Shown here: piece by piece, positions 15,361 through 23,900 of the stretch | How the letters are laid out: the number at the start of each line of letters is the position of its first letter | Numbering within the stretch: the stretch's first letter is position 1 | Assembly: GCA_041855665.1 (NCBI GenBank) | Contig: JBHAEP010000015.1 | Coordinates: forward strand, 1 to 30,154 | Origin: JBHAEP01 sp041855665 | GTDB taxonomy: Bacteria; Patescibacteriota; Saccharimonadia; Saccharimonadales; Saccharimonadaceae | Length of the DNA: 30,154 nt | Reading direction: 5' to 3' | The notes under the pieces: generated by a model | What the model saw: the letters and a program-made list of their open reading frames with translations, nothing else | What the model was told of the DNA's origin: nothing | The model's database searches: none | Translations under genes and position numbers: made by a program

Positions 15361-15372
15361 GAATTTAGGGTT

Positions 15373-15843
15373 TTAGCCGTGGTAATATTTGAATGCCTGT
15401 GTGTATCTAGAAGATAGTGCAGTAAATATTAAGCTAGCAGTAGTTCCTCCGAATAAAGAATGCTTTGCGTTGTCGGATAATTCAACTACGGTACCTAAGA
15501 ACTCGATATGAGCTGATTCAGACATCCAGGCTGCCGACATAAATATTACACAAAAATTAGTAAAAAATGCAAGGATTAGTAGCGTTATCACTCGTTTGTA
15601 GTCGTGTGATACTAACTCTATTGTCTCCTCGTATTTTACCTTTAGCGCTCCTAGGGAGTAGTTGATATTGTATTTCTTGTGCATGGACACCTCTTCGTGG
15701 AGGTTGCGGTTTATTCTTTCTATAGCGTTTCTATAGAGTGATGTTATATCTTTGTAAACCAAGAGGTTGCTTACGGTAAATACAGCTATCACTGCCATGA
15801 GAGTAACCGGAAAAAAGAATGAAACAAACGGGCTGGAATACAC
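15373..15843 (-). CDS. Three-helix membrane protein, unknown function (copy A of a leader-sharing pair)
   Basis: The 156-residue protein has a hydrophobic N-terminal helix (VSFFFPVTLMAVIAVFTVSN, residues about 8-27), a charged cytoplasmic segment of about 55 residues, and two further hydrophobic stretches near 85-108 (VITLLILAFFTNFCVIFMSA) and 127-146. It begins with GTG after TTTTAGGAG at normal distance. It shares its leader and the same layout (N-terminal helix, charged linker, paired C-terminal helices) with the gene at 15960-16490, but the protein sequences themselves are not clearly alike. It is convergent with clpP and transcribed on its own. No enzyme motif is visible, so I give no function. 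Confidence 0.7.
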   Translation of the reverse strand: MYSSPFVSFFFPVTLMAVIAVFTVSNLLVYKDITSLYRNAIERINRNLHEEVSMHKKYNINYSLGALKVKYEETIELVSHDYKRVITLLILAFFTNFCVIFMSAAWMSESAHIEFLGTVVELSDNAKHSLFGGTTASLIFTALSSRYTQAFKYYHG

Positions 15844-15881
15844 AGTAAACTCCTAAAACTGAAAAGTGCGTACAGATAGTA
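15841..15881 (-). repeat. Conserved 41-bp leader block, copy A
   Basis: It includes the GTG start, TTTTAGGAGTTTA and the 8-mer GTACGCAC (minus strand). It matches bases 16488-16528 at 34 of 41 positions. Confidence 0.9.
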
Positions 15882-15893
15882 TAAATATACTAT
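15876..15893. promoter_or_regulatory. Inverted repeat over the -10/start site, possible operator
   Basis: ATAGTATA (15876-15883), two bases, TATACTAT (15886-15893). The symmetric site covers most of the -10 and the expected start of transcription. AT-rich chance is possible. Confidence 0.35.
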
Positions 15894-15917
15894 AACATAT
15901 ATTTCTATTTATATCAA
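15889..15917 (-). promoter_or_regulatory. Promoter of membrane protein copy A
   Basis: On the minus strand: TTGATA (15917-15912), 17-base spacer, TATAGT (15894-15889), with an upstream TG one base away. Confidence 0.7.
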
Positions 15918-15926
15918 TAATAAAGT

Positions 15927-15951
15927 GGCCCTCGCGTTTTTTGCGAGGGCC
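15927..15951 (-). terminator. Terminator after membrane protein copy B
   Basis: GGCCCTCGC (15927-15935) and GCGAGGGCC (15943-15951) form a 9-bp stem. On the minus strand it lies just after the TAA of the 15960-16490 gene and is followed by ACTTTATTATT. Confidence 0.8.
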
Positions 15952-15959
15952 TTTGGGTT

Positions 15960-16490
15960 TTAGGGTTTCTTGCTTAGTCGAGCTTCAAGTTCGATAGTGT
16001 CGTTCTGTAGTTTTTTGATCAAATAAATGTATCGATCTCGATAACGTCTATAGATAAAAACTCCTGAGAGTAAACATGGTATAGAAAATAGACTCATGCC
16101 TAGGGCTGTAAGCTTGAAATAATCGTCGTATTTTTCTGGATCTAACTGAGGATCTAATATGCTTAGGATCCACATAAGTGTTAGTATTGCAGAAAATAGT
16201 CCAATCATCGCCGGAATGGTTGTATATAAATAAGATAAATCCATCTTCTCTTTGAGAGTTTCTCTATCTCGTTTATAGTGCTCTATATTGTAGGCTAAGA
16301 AGCTACTATCTTTCTCAAATTTTTTGAATAAGCTGTGCTTTTTGCCATAGAAAAACAGTAAGTCTGCTTTGAAGGTTTTATGATTTTCGAAGGTGAATTT
16401 CAATAAAATCAAAGCAGTTATAGTCACTGATATATCGATGACAAGAAATACCCAAGCCAGAGTCAGGTTCTGCAGGATGAAGTCAAACAC
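15960..16490 (-). CDS. Three-helix membrane protein, unknown function (copy B of a leader-sharing pair)
   Basis: The 176-residue protein has an N-terminal hydrophobic helix (LTLAWVFLVIDISVTITALI, about 9-28), a basic and aromatic linker of about 55 residues, then two helices near 91-111 (TIPAMIGLFSAILTLMWILS) and 128-147 (ALGMSLFSIPCLLSGVFIYR), and a charged C-terminal helix. GTG is the start, preceded by TTTTAGGAG. The 41 bases around the start and leader match copy A at 34 positions. Neither protein has a recognised motif. A small sensor, immunity or envelope role is possible but only a guess. It has its own promoter and terminator. Confidence 0.7.
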   Translation of the reverse strand: MFDFILQNLTLAWVFLVIDISVTITALILLKFTFENHKTFKADLLFFYGKKHSLFKKFEKDSSFLAYNIEHYKRDRETLKEKMDLSYLYTTIPAMIGLFSAILTLMWILSILDPQLDPEKYDDYFKLTALGMSLFSIPCLLSGVFIYRRYRDRYIYLIKKLQNDTIELEARLSKKP

Positions 16491-16528
16491 AATAAACTCC
16501 TAAAATTGTAAGGTGCGTACGGGTTGTA
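16488..16528 (-). repeat. Conserved 41-bp leader block, copy B
   Basis: Second copy of the block at 15841-15881, with the same GTACGCAC 8-mer, ribosome-binding site and GTG start in the same register. Confidence 0.9.
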
Positions 16529-16536
16529 ATGTTTAT

Positions 16537-16565
16537 ATTATATCATAAACTATAAATAAAATCAA
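16537..16565 (-). promoter_or_regulatory. Promoter of membrane protein copy B
   Basis: On the minus strand: TTGATT (16565-16560), 17-base spacer ending in TGA, TATAAT (16542-16537). The leader is about 40 bases. Confidence 0.8.
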
Positions 16566-16575
16566 TAAAAGAAAT

Positions 16576-16601
16576 AGGGCTGCCGAATAAACGACAGCCC
16601 T
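16576..16601 (-). terminator. Terminator of the 16617-17351 gene
   Basis: AGGGCTG (16576-16582) pairs with CAGCCCT (16595-16601). On the minus strand the hairpin is followed by ATTTCTTTTATT, about 15 bases after the TAA. Confidence 0.8.
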
Positions 16602-16616
16602 TTTAAGGTAGAAGGA

Positions 16617-17351
16617 TTAATGTTTAGCGCCGAAGTTGCTGTCGGTACCGATGAGCGACGGGATTACGTAGTGGTTTTGATTATGAATAATCGGTTGAAT
16701 TACGTGAGAATCCCAAATCGAATTATTGGCTGGCGAGTAGTCTTCGCTGAAGTTTGCATAGTGGTAATTAAGCGAAGCATACACTTCCTGCAAGAATTCC
16801 ATTGCCTCATGACAGATTCCGCGAGCAAACTCGGGAGCTTTTGAGGAATCGCGACAGTGAGATTCAGACCCGAGGTAGGGGAACGCAGTGTCAGAAAGCT
16901 GGGGTTTATAACCACCTTTTTCTATGGTTGCGTTCAGATATTCAACCAAGGAGTTGATGGAGCGCTGAACTTGATTGTTGTACACTGCATCGTAATGAAC
17001 ATGCTTTGAGATAGCAAGATTCAGGTAGTACCAGCAGTGGTAGACATAAGCACCCAGTACCATGACCGATGAATGATCCATCTGGTTGATTGCAACTTTC
17101 ATTCGATGACTCATGTGAGCCGGTTCGCGAAGAATAAAGACCGGAAGTTCGGCTTCGCTCAGGGCATTTTCGTCAATATGACGAGTTGCGCTGATACTGT
17201 TGCCGTATCGCAAGTCGACGGTAATCTCCTCATCAGTCTTGTTGACGATGAAGGCGTGTGCGACTTGACTCACGTTCAGAACTTTAGTACTGGGGTTGGG
17301 GTCAGCTTTCTTGTTGACTACATTACCATTCTTGAAAAGGTGAAAAGACAT
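16617..17351 (-). CDS. Soluble protein of unknown function, 244 aa, His/Tyr/Asn-rich
   Basis: I do not recognise it. The N-terminal 70 residues look beta-rich (FHLFKNGNVVNKK, HAFIVNKTDEEITVDLRYG). The middle has a His-, Trp- and Tyr-rich helix region (GAYVYHCWYYLNLAISKHVH), then a C-terminal helix (EAMEFLQEVYASLNYHYANF). No signal peptide is seen. Three Cys and many His residues could bind metal, but no known motif is present. I take ATG 17351 as start; an in-frame GTG at 17360 is the alternative and neither has a strong ribosome-binding site. It has its own promoter, divergent from rpoB, and a clear terminator. GC and codon choice (AAG, CTC, GAG) look slightly different from the membrane pair. 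Confidence 0.65.
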   Translation of the reverse strand: MSFHLFKNGNVVNKKADPNPSTKVLNVSQVAHAFIVNKTDEEITVDLRYGNSISATRHIDENALSEAELPVFILREPAHMSHRMKVAINQMDHSSVMVLGAYVYHCWYYLNLAISKHVHYDAVYNNQVQRSINSLVEYLNATIEKGGYKPQLSDTAFPYLGSESHCRDSSKAPEFARGICHEAMEFLQEVYASLNYHYANFSEDYSPANNSIWDSHVIQPIIHNQNHYVIPSLIGTDSNFGAKH

Positions 17352-17414
17352 TAAAATCACTTTCTACTTGTAAGGTTCTAGAGTATTTTTTACATTAAAA
17401 CACTCTCTATGGAC

Positions 17415-17436
17415 ATGGTTTTGACAATTAAACCAT
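17415..17436. promoter_or_regulatory. Hairpin at the expected 5' end of the 16617-17351 transcript
   Basis: ATGGTTT (17415-17421) pairs with AAACCAT (17430-17436). The predicted start of the minus-strand transcript is close to 17436, so the message would begin with this stem. On the plus strand the same hairpin is followed by TTTTTTATTAT and could stop readthrough towards rpoB. Confidence 0.45.
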
Positions 17437-17441
17437 TTTTT

Positions 17442-17469
17442 ATTATAGCATATTTATTATTTTATTCAA
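17442..17469 (-). promoter_or_regulatory. Promoter of the 16617-17351 gene
   Basis: On the minus strand: TTGAAT (17469-17464), 16-base spacer, TATAAT (17447-17442) with extended TGC. The leader is about 85 bases. Confidence 0.75.
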
Positions 17470-17476
17470 ATTATCG

Positions 17477-17505
17477 TTGAAATCAGTAGTTTTTTAGTGT
17501 ATAAT
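17477..17505 (+). promoter_or_regulatory. rpoBC promoter
   Basis: TTGAAA (17477-17482), 17-base spacer, TATAAT (17500-17505). This is the best match to a sigma-70 consensus in the window. It gives a leader of about 120 bases. Its -35 is only 7 bases from that of the divergent minus-strand promoter. Confidence 0.85.
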
Positions 17506-17551
17506 TTAGGATAAGAAGTAGTGTACCCAAAATTCAGATATATTTTTTGTA

Positions 17552-17632
17552 ATGGCACGCAATAAGTATGAATTTGGGAAGGAATCTTCGGCGCCGATTC
17601 TAATTATCACTAAACAAATGCGAGGAGTATAA
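17552..17632 (+). CDS. Putative 26-aa leader peptide abutting rpoB
   Basis: ATG 17552 opens a 26-codon frame (begins MARNKYEFGK, ends KQMRGV) whose TAA at 17630-17632 is directly followed by the rpoB ATG (TAAATG). Its last codons contain the rpoB ribosome-binding site GAGGAG. A TATATT (17539-17544) lies seven bases before the ATG, the spacing seen at leaderless genes here, so it may have its own start. It also contains the 10-base palindrome TCGGCGCCGA (17588-17597). Chance occurrence is possible; conservation has not been tested. Confidence 0.35.
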   Translation: MARNKYEFGKESSAPILIITKQMRGV

Positions 17633-20600
17633 ATGGCACAAAACAAGCCTGCGACTACAGAGCGTGTCTTTTTCACGGAAGACGATACAGCCCTAAAGTT
17701 GCCTAGTATGATCGCTCATCAGGAAGAAAGTTGGCAAGATTTTGTCGACAGTGGCTTGAGCGAGATTTTTGCAGAACTAAACCCAATCGAAGACTATACT
17801 GGTCAAAAATTGGAACTTCGTTTCAAGGAGTATCAATTCCTTGATCCAAAGATTTCTGAAAGTGAAGCAAAGGAAAATAATTTAACTTTTGATGCACCTT
17901 TGCATGCCAAGGTTGAACTAACAAACAAAGTTACAGGTCAGATAAAAGAGCAGGAAATCTATCTTGGTGATTACCCTTGGATGACCGAACGCGGAACTTT
18001 CGTAATTAACGGTACAGAGCGCGTTATTGTTTCACAGTTAATTCGTTCAGCTGGTGTGTTCTTTACTGTTGACGGAGTTACCGCTGGAAAAAACCGCTAT
18101 GGTGCAAAATTAATCCCAGGTCGTGGGGCTTGGCTAGAGTTTGAAACTAGCGCAGCGGGTGAAATTTATGTAAAGATTGATCGTCGTCGCAAGTTGCCAG
18201 TAACTACACTTTTGCGAGCACTTGGACACGCTAAAACTAGCGAAATCAAGGCTCTATTCGAAGATATCGATACTGGCGATGTTAAATATATAGATAATAC
18301 TTTAGAAAAAGATACAGCTCGGGGTGCTAACGAGGCTTTAATCGAGGTTTATCGTCGTCTTCGACCGGGCGACCTTGCTACTGTTGATAACGCTCGTGGA
18401 ATGATTGAGCGTATGTTCTTTGATTTCAAGCGTTTCGATTACAGTCGAGTTGGTCGCTATAAGATGAATCAGCGCCTAAAGATTGACGTGCCAAATACGA
18501 CAGAGAATCGCGTATTTAGAATCGAAGACCTAGTGGCTATTATCCGTGAACTTATTCGCCTAAATAACGAACAAGGTATTCCAGATGATATTGATGCATT
18601 GTCAAATCGTCGCGTGAAGCTTGTTGGTGAGCTTGTTTCTCGCCAGTTCCGCGTAGGTATGCTTCGTATGCAGCGAAATGCAATGGATCGCATGAGCGTT
18701 AGCGATATCGAAACTGTCACTCCTGGTCAGTTGATTAATGCGCGCCCGGTGGTTGCTGCCGTTCGTGAATTCTTTGCTAGTAGCCAGCTTTCTCAGCCGC
18801 TAGACGAAGTTAACCCACTATCAGAACTTTCACATAAACGCCGTCTATCAAGCCTTGGTCCTGGTGGATTGACTCGTGAGCGTGCTGGATTTGAGGTTCG
18901 CGATGCCCATCCAACTCACTACGGACGAATTTGTTCTGTGGAGACACCAGAAGGTCAGAGTATTGGTCTTGTGTTGAATATTGCTTCATATGCTCGCGTG
19001 AACGAGTATGGATTCCTTGAAACTCCTTATCTTCGAGTTAAGGACGGTAAGGTTACTGATGAAGTTGTTTACCTAGACGCCGCTAGCGAGCTTAATGAAG
19101 TTATCGCTGAAGCTGGAGTTGAACTTAATGAAGATAAGACTTTTGCTGATGAACGCGTAAATGCTCGTGTGGAATATCAGCCGGCTCAGGTTGACGCTAG
19201 TGAAGTAACTCTAATTGACATTGCTCACAAGCAGATTCTTGGCCCTATTGCTAGCCTTGTTCCTTTTGTTGAAAAAGACCGTGTGGACCGCGCCTTGACA
19301 GGTTCAAACATGCAACGTCAGGCTGTTCCGCTACTCACTCCTCAGGCGCCAACTGTAGGTACTGGTATCGAAGCAGAAGTTGCTCGCAACACTAGTCACC
19401 TGGTTACAGCTAGCGGTACAGGTGAAGTTGTTCGTGCTGATGCCGATGAAATCCATGTTAAGTATGAAGATGATATTAAGGTTTATCAATTGCAGCACTT
19501 CGTAAAGAACGGCGACTCTCGTTCATATAACCAAAAAGTTCGCGTAAATCGTGGCGACAAGGTTAAGAAGGGTGATATTCTTATCGAAGGTGCGTCAATT
19601 GCTGACGGTGAACTTGCTCTTGGGCGTGATCTTTTGGTTGCGTTTATGCCTTGGAATGGATATAACATGGAGGACGCGATCGTACTTAGCCGTCGAGTTG
19701 TTCAGGATGATGATCTAACAAGCATTAACATTAAGGATTATGTTGTTGAAGTTCGCGAAACTAAGCTTGGTGACGAGATTGTTACTCGAGATATTCCTAA
19801 TGTTTCAGAAGAAGCTCTTCGAAATCTTGACGAAGAAGGTATTATTCAGGTTGGATCAGAGGTTCGAGCTGGAGATGTTTTGGTAGGAAAGATTACTCCA
19901 AAGGGTGAACAAGAGTTGAGTTCGGAAGAACGCTTGCTTCGTGCGATCTTTGGTGAAAAAGCTAAAGATGTTCGCGATACTAGCCTACGCCTAAATAACG
20001 CCGGTGGCGGTAAGGTTGTTGGCGTTAAGGTATTTAGTCGCGAAAATGGTCACGAGCTTAAAGCTGGTGTTATCAAGCAAATTCAAATTTTCGTAGCTCA
20101 GCTTCGAAAGGTTGGTGTTGGTGATAAATTAGCGGGTCGCCACGGAAATAAGGGTGTTGTATCTCGTGTTCTTCCTGTTGAAGATATGCCATTCTTGGAA
20201 GACGGAACTCCTGTTGATATTGTTTTGAATCCAATGGGTGTGCCAAGCCGTATGAACCTTGGTCAGATTTTTGAAACTCACCTAGGAATGGCAGCTAGGG
20301 CTCTTGGCTATAAAGTTGCTACTCCGCCATTTAACGGTGTTACAGATAAGCAGATTAGCGATGAGCTTGAAAAAGCTGGACTAGCTCGAGATGGAAAGAG
20401 TCAGCTGTTCGATGGTCAGACTGGTGAACCATTCGAGGAGCGAGCAACAGTAGGTGTGATGCATATGATCAAGCTTCACCACATGGTTAGCGACAAGATG
20501 CACGCTCGTTCAACTGGACCATACGTAATGGTTACTCAGCAGCCACTTGGTGGTAAGGCACAAAACGGTGGTCAGCGATTTGGTGAAATGGAGGTTTGGG

Positions 20601-20983
20601 CGCTTGAGGCTTATGGTGCGGCAACAACTCTTCAAGAAATGTTGACAATCAAATCCGACGATGTTTATGGACGTGCGAAAGCTTACGAGTCAATCATTAA
20701 GAATGAGCAAATTGTCGGACCGCGTCTACCAGAGAGCTTTAACGTTCTTGTGAAAGAATTGCAAGGTCTTGGTCTACGAGTTGATCTGGTTGATCAAAAG
20801 TCTGAATCTCTTGATGCGGAGGATATGCTATCTGAGGCAAATAGAGGCGAAGATAACACCGCTGCAATGGATGACGAAGGTGTAGAGGCTATACTTGATG
20901 AAGCTGATAATTTTGGCGACATCGAAGATGGAATGAGTATCCAAGATATTGATGAAATTGAAGAAATTAAGGAGGAAGCGTAA
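17633..20983 (+). CDS. rpoB: DNA-directed RNA polymerase subunit beta
   Basis: It is the beta half of the polymerase active-site cleft. At 1116 residues it is short (E. coli 1342), lacking the large lineage inserts. Conserved signatures: SQLIRSAGVFF near 134, the rifampicin-pocket block SSQLSQ...LSHKRRLSSLGPGG around 382-408, RDAHPTHYGRICSVETPEG, NMEDAIVLSRRVV, KLAGRHGNKGVVSR (the two active-site lysines), and GEMEVWALEAYGAA near the C-terminus. The acidic tail ends EEIKEEA. The start is ATG 17633 with GAGGAG five bases upstream. It is followed by rpoC after two bases, with GGAGG in the last codons, so the two are translated together. The usual rplKAJL genes are not upstream. Confidence 0.98.
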   Translation: MAQNKPATTERVFFTEDDTALKLPSMIAHQEESWQDFVDSGLSEIFAELNPIEDYTGQKLELRFKEYQFLDPKISESEAKENNLTFDAPLHAKVELTNKVTGQIKEQEIYLGDYPWMTERGTFVINGTERVIVSQLIRSAGVFFTVDGVTAGKNRYGAKLIPGRGAWLEFETSAAGEIYVKIDRRRKLPVTTLLRALGHAKTSEIKALFEDIDTGDVKYIDNTLEKDTARGANEALIEVYRRLRPGDLATVDNARGMIERMFFDFKRFDYSRVGRYKMNQRLKIDVPNTTENRVFRIEDLVAIIRELIRLNNEQGIPDDIDALSNRRVKLVGELVSRQFRVGMLRMQRNAMDRMSVSDIETVTPGQLINARPVVAAVREFFASSQLSQPLDEVNPLSELSHKRRLSSLGPGGLTRERAGFEVRDAHPTHYGRICSVETPEGQSIGLVLNIASYARVNEYGFLETPYLRVKDGKVTDEVVYLDAASELNEVIAEAGVELNEDKTFADERVNARVEYQPAQVDASEVTLIDIAHKQILGPIASLVPFVEKDRVDRALTGSNMQRQAVPLLTPQAPTVGTGIEAEVARNTSHLVTASGTGEVVRADADEIHVKYEDDIKVYQLQHFVKNGDSRSYNQKVRVNRGDKVKKGDILIEGASIADGELALGRDLLVAFMPWNGYNMEDAIVLSRRVVQDDDLTSINIKDYVVEVRETKLGDEIVTRDIPNVSEEALRNLDEEGIIQVGSEVRAGDVLVGKITPKGEQELSSEERLLRAIFGEKAKDVRDTSLRLNNAGGGKVVGVKVFSRENGHELKAGVIKQIQIFVAQLRKVGVGDKLAGRHGNKGVVSRVLPVEDMPFLEDGTPVDIVLNPMGVPSRMNLGQIFETHLGMAARALGYKVATPPFNGVTDKQISDELEKAGLARDGKSQLFDGQTGEPFEERATVGVMHMIKLHHMVSDKMHARSTGPYVMVTQQPLGGKAQNGGQRFGEMEVWALEAYGAATTLQEMLTIKSDDVYGRAKAYESIIKNEQIVGPRLPESFNVLVKELQGLGLRVDLVDQKSESLDAEDMLSEANRGEDNTAAMDDEGVEAILDEADNFGDIEDGMSIQDIDEIEEIKEEA

Positions 20984-20985
20984 TA

Positions 20986-23900
20986 ATGGCTGGAATATCT
21001 CCAAATAGTGCTGGAATTGCTGATTTTGACGCAGTGCGTCTTGCTGTAGCTAGCTCAGAAGACATTTTGAAATGGAGCTATGGCGAAGTTACAAAGCCAG
21101 AAACTATTAACTATCGAACCCAAAAGCCAGAGCGTGATGGTCTTTTCTGTGAGCGGATTTTTGGTCCAGTAAAAGATATTAATCCGCACGACAGTAAACT
21201 TAAGGGTGTTCGTTCTCGCGAAGCTGCTGTTGATAAAAACGGTGAACTTGTCACTAAGTCTATTGTTCGCCGCGAGCGAATGGGTCATATAGCCTTGGCT
21301 GCTCCAGTTGCACATATTTGGTTTATGCGTGGAACTCCAAGTGCCATGAGTCTACTTCTAGGTATTACTGTTAAAAATCTAGAAAAGATTGCTTATTTTG
21401 CAACTTATGTGATCTTAGAGAGCGATGAAGAGAAGCGCGACCAGATGCTTGCTGATCTTGAAGCTGAAACTGAAGCAGCTCGCCTGGCAATCAAGTTCCG
21501 CTATGAGAAAGAGGCTGAGAAGGAAGGTGCAGATGTTAAAGCTCTGGCCGAACAGCAATCTAAAGAGGTTGAGGATCTTAATGAATCTTATTACACAAAG
21601 AAGACTCAACTTGATAGCTTAAATAAGCACGCTTTGATTTCTGAAACTGACTACCGCAATCTACCTGAAGAATACGAGGAATTAATCAAGGTTGGAATGG
21701 GTGGAACAGCCCTAAAGGCTTTGCTTGATGAGATCGATCTACCTAAATTAATTACTGAGCTAACCGAAGAAGCTGAAGAAGCTAAGGGTCAGCGTGAAAA
21801 GAAGATCTTGAAGCGACTAAAGGTTCTAGAGGGGATGCAGTCTGCTGGAATTGATCCAAGTAGTCTTTGTTTGACTGTTTTACCGGTTATTCCTCCAGAT
21901 CTTCGTCCGATGGTGCAGTTGACTGGTGGTCGATTTGCAACATCAGACTTAAACGATCTTTATCGTCGAGTAATCAACCGAAACAATCGTCTAAAGAAGC
22001 TTGTTGATTTAAATGCTCCAGAAGTAATTCGTCGCAATGAAATGCGTATGCTTCAAGAGGCGGTTGATGCGTTGATCGATAACAGCGCAGCTCGCGGTCG
22101 ATCTAGCTCAGCTAGTGGTCGACGTAAGTTGAAGTCAATTTCAGATATGCTAAAGGGTAAGCAAGGTCGCTTCCGTCAGAACTTGCTCGGTAAGCGTGTT
22201 GACTACTCTGGTCGTTCTGTGATTGTTATTGGACCTAATTTAAAGATTCACGAATGTGGTATCCCTAAGCAGATGGCGCTTGAGCTATTTAAGCCATTTG
22301 TGATCAGCTGGTTGATTCGCAACGAACATGCGCACAATATCCGTTCAGCAACTCGTTTAATCGAAGCCGGTGAAGCTGCCGTTTGGGATGCTCTTGATGA
22401 GGTGATTGAAGGTAAATATGTTCTTTTGAACCGCGCTCCATCTCTACACCGTTTGTCTATTCAGGCTTTCCAGCCAAGGCTAGTAGAAGGAAAGGCGATT
22501 CATCTACATCCGCTTGTGGCCAGCGGTTTCAATGCCGATTACGATGGCGACCAGATGGCTGTACACTTGCCGCTATCTGATGATGCGCAGCGTGAAGCTC
22601 GCGAACTAATGAGTGCTTCAGCAAACCTTCTGAAGCCAGCCGATGGTGTGCCGGTTCTTTCGATCAGTCAGGACGTGGTTCTTGGAAACTACTATCTAAC
22701 TTATGAAAAACCAGCTGCACAAACTAAAGAACGCAAACCGTTCAGTAGTGTTTACGAAGCAGAGATGGCCTATGATAACGGCAAAATCATGCTTCAGACT
22801 CCAATCCGAGTTTTCGCTAAAGGTGAAATCCGTGATACGACACTTGGGCGTGTGTTGTTTAATGAAATTCTTCCAAAGGAATTCCCATTCGATAATTCAG
22901 TTCAAAATAAGAAGCAACTAAAGAAGGTTTTGGCGCAAGTATTTGATAAATATGGTCCAAAAGTTACCGCTGAAATTGCCGACCGAATGAAAGATCTTTC
23001 ATTCAAGTATGCAACAATTTCTGCAACTTCAACCAGTAAAGATGACTACCTTTACTATCCAGAAATTAGCGAATTTATTGCTGAAGGTAATGCTAAAGCG
23101 GCGCTTGTTTCTGAACACTATGATGAAGGTTTGATCACCGAAGAAGAGCGATACAACCTAACGGTTTCTACTTGGATGAACATCGACAATAAGATTAGCG
23201 ATTTCTTGAAAGATAAGCTTCAAGAAATGGATACGAGTATCTCTATGATGATCAACTCTGGTGCGCGTGCCGATGTCTCAAACTTGAAGTTGGCTAGTGC
23301 GATGATTGGTATTCAGGTGGATGCAAGTAACCGCGAAATTGAGTTACCTATTCAAAGCTCATTCAAAGACGGTCTTTCATCACTAGAATCTTTCGTGGCT
23401 ACCCGTGGTGCACGTAAGGGTCTAATCGATACCGCGCTAAAGACTGCCGACTCAGGTTATTTGACTCGTCGTCTCGTTGATGTGAGTCAGGATGTGTTTA
23501 CGGTTGAAGATTCCGAAGGTGATGACGAAGGATTCACTGTATATCGATCTGAGACTGAAGAGACTATGATTGATTTTGGTAATCGTCTATATGGACGCTA
23601 CACCGCAGAGGAAGTTCCTGGTCACATTGGCAAAGACGAGTTGATTACTCGAGATATCGCTGATGCTATAGAAGCAGACTCTAGTGTAACTGAAGTTAAG
23701 ATTCAATCTGTACTTTCTACAAATAACCTAAATGGAATTCCACGCAAGAGCTACGGAATCGACATGGCCACTGGTCATCTCGTCGATAACGCGCAGCCAG
23801 TTGGTGTGATTGCCGCTCAATCAGTTGGTGAGCCGGGAACTCAGCTAACTCTACGAACATTCCACAACTCCGGTGTTGCTGGTGGAGATATCACTCAGGG

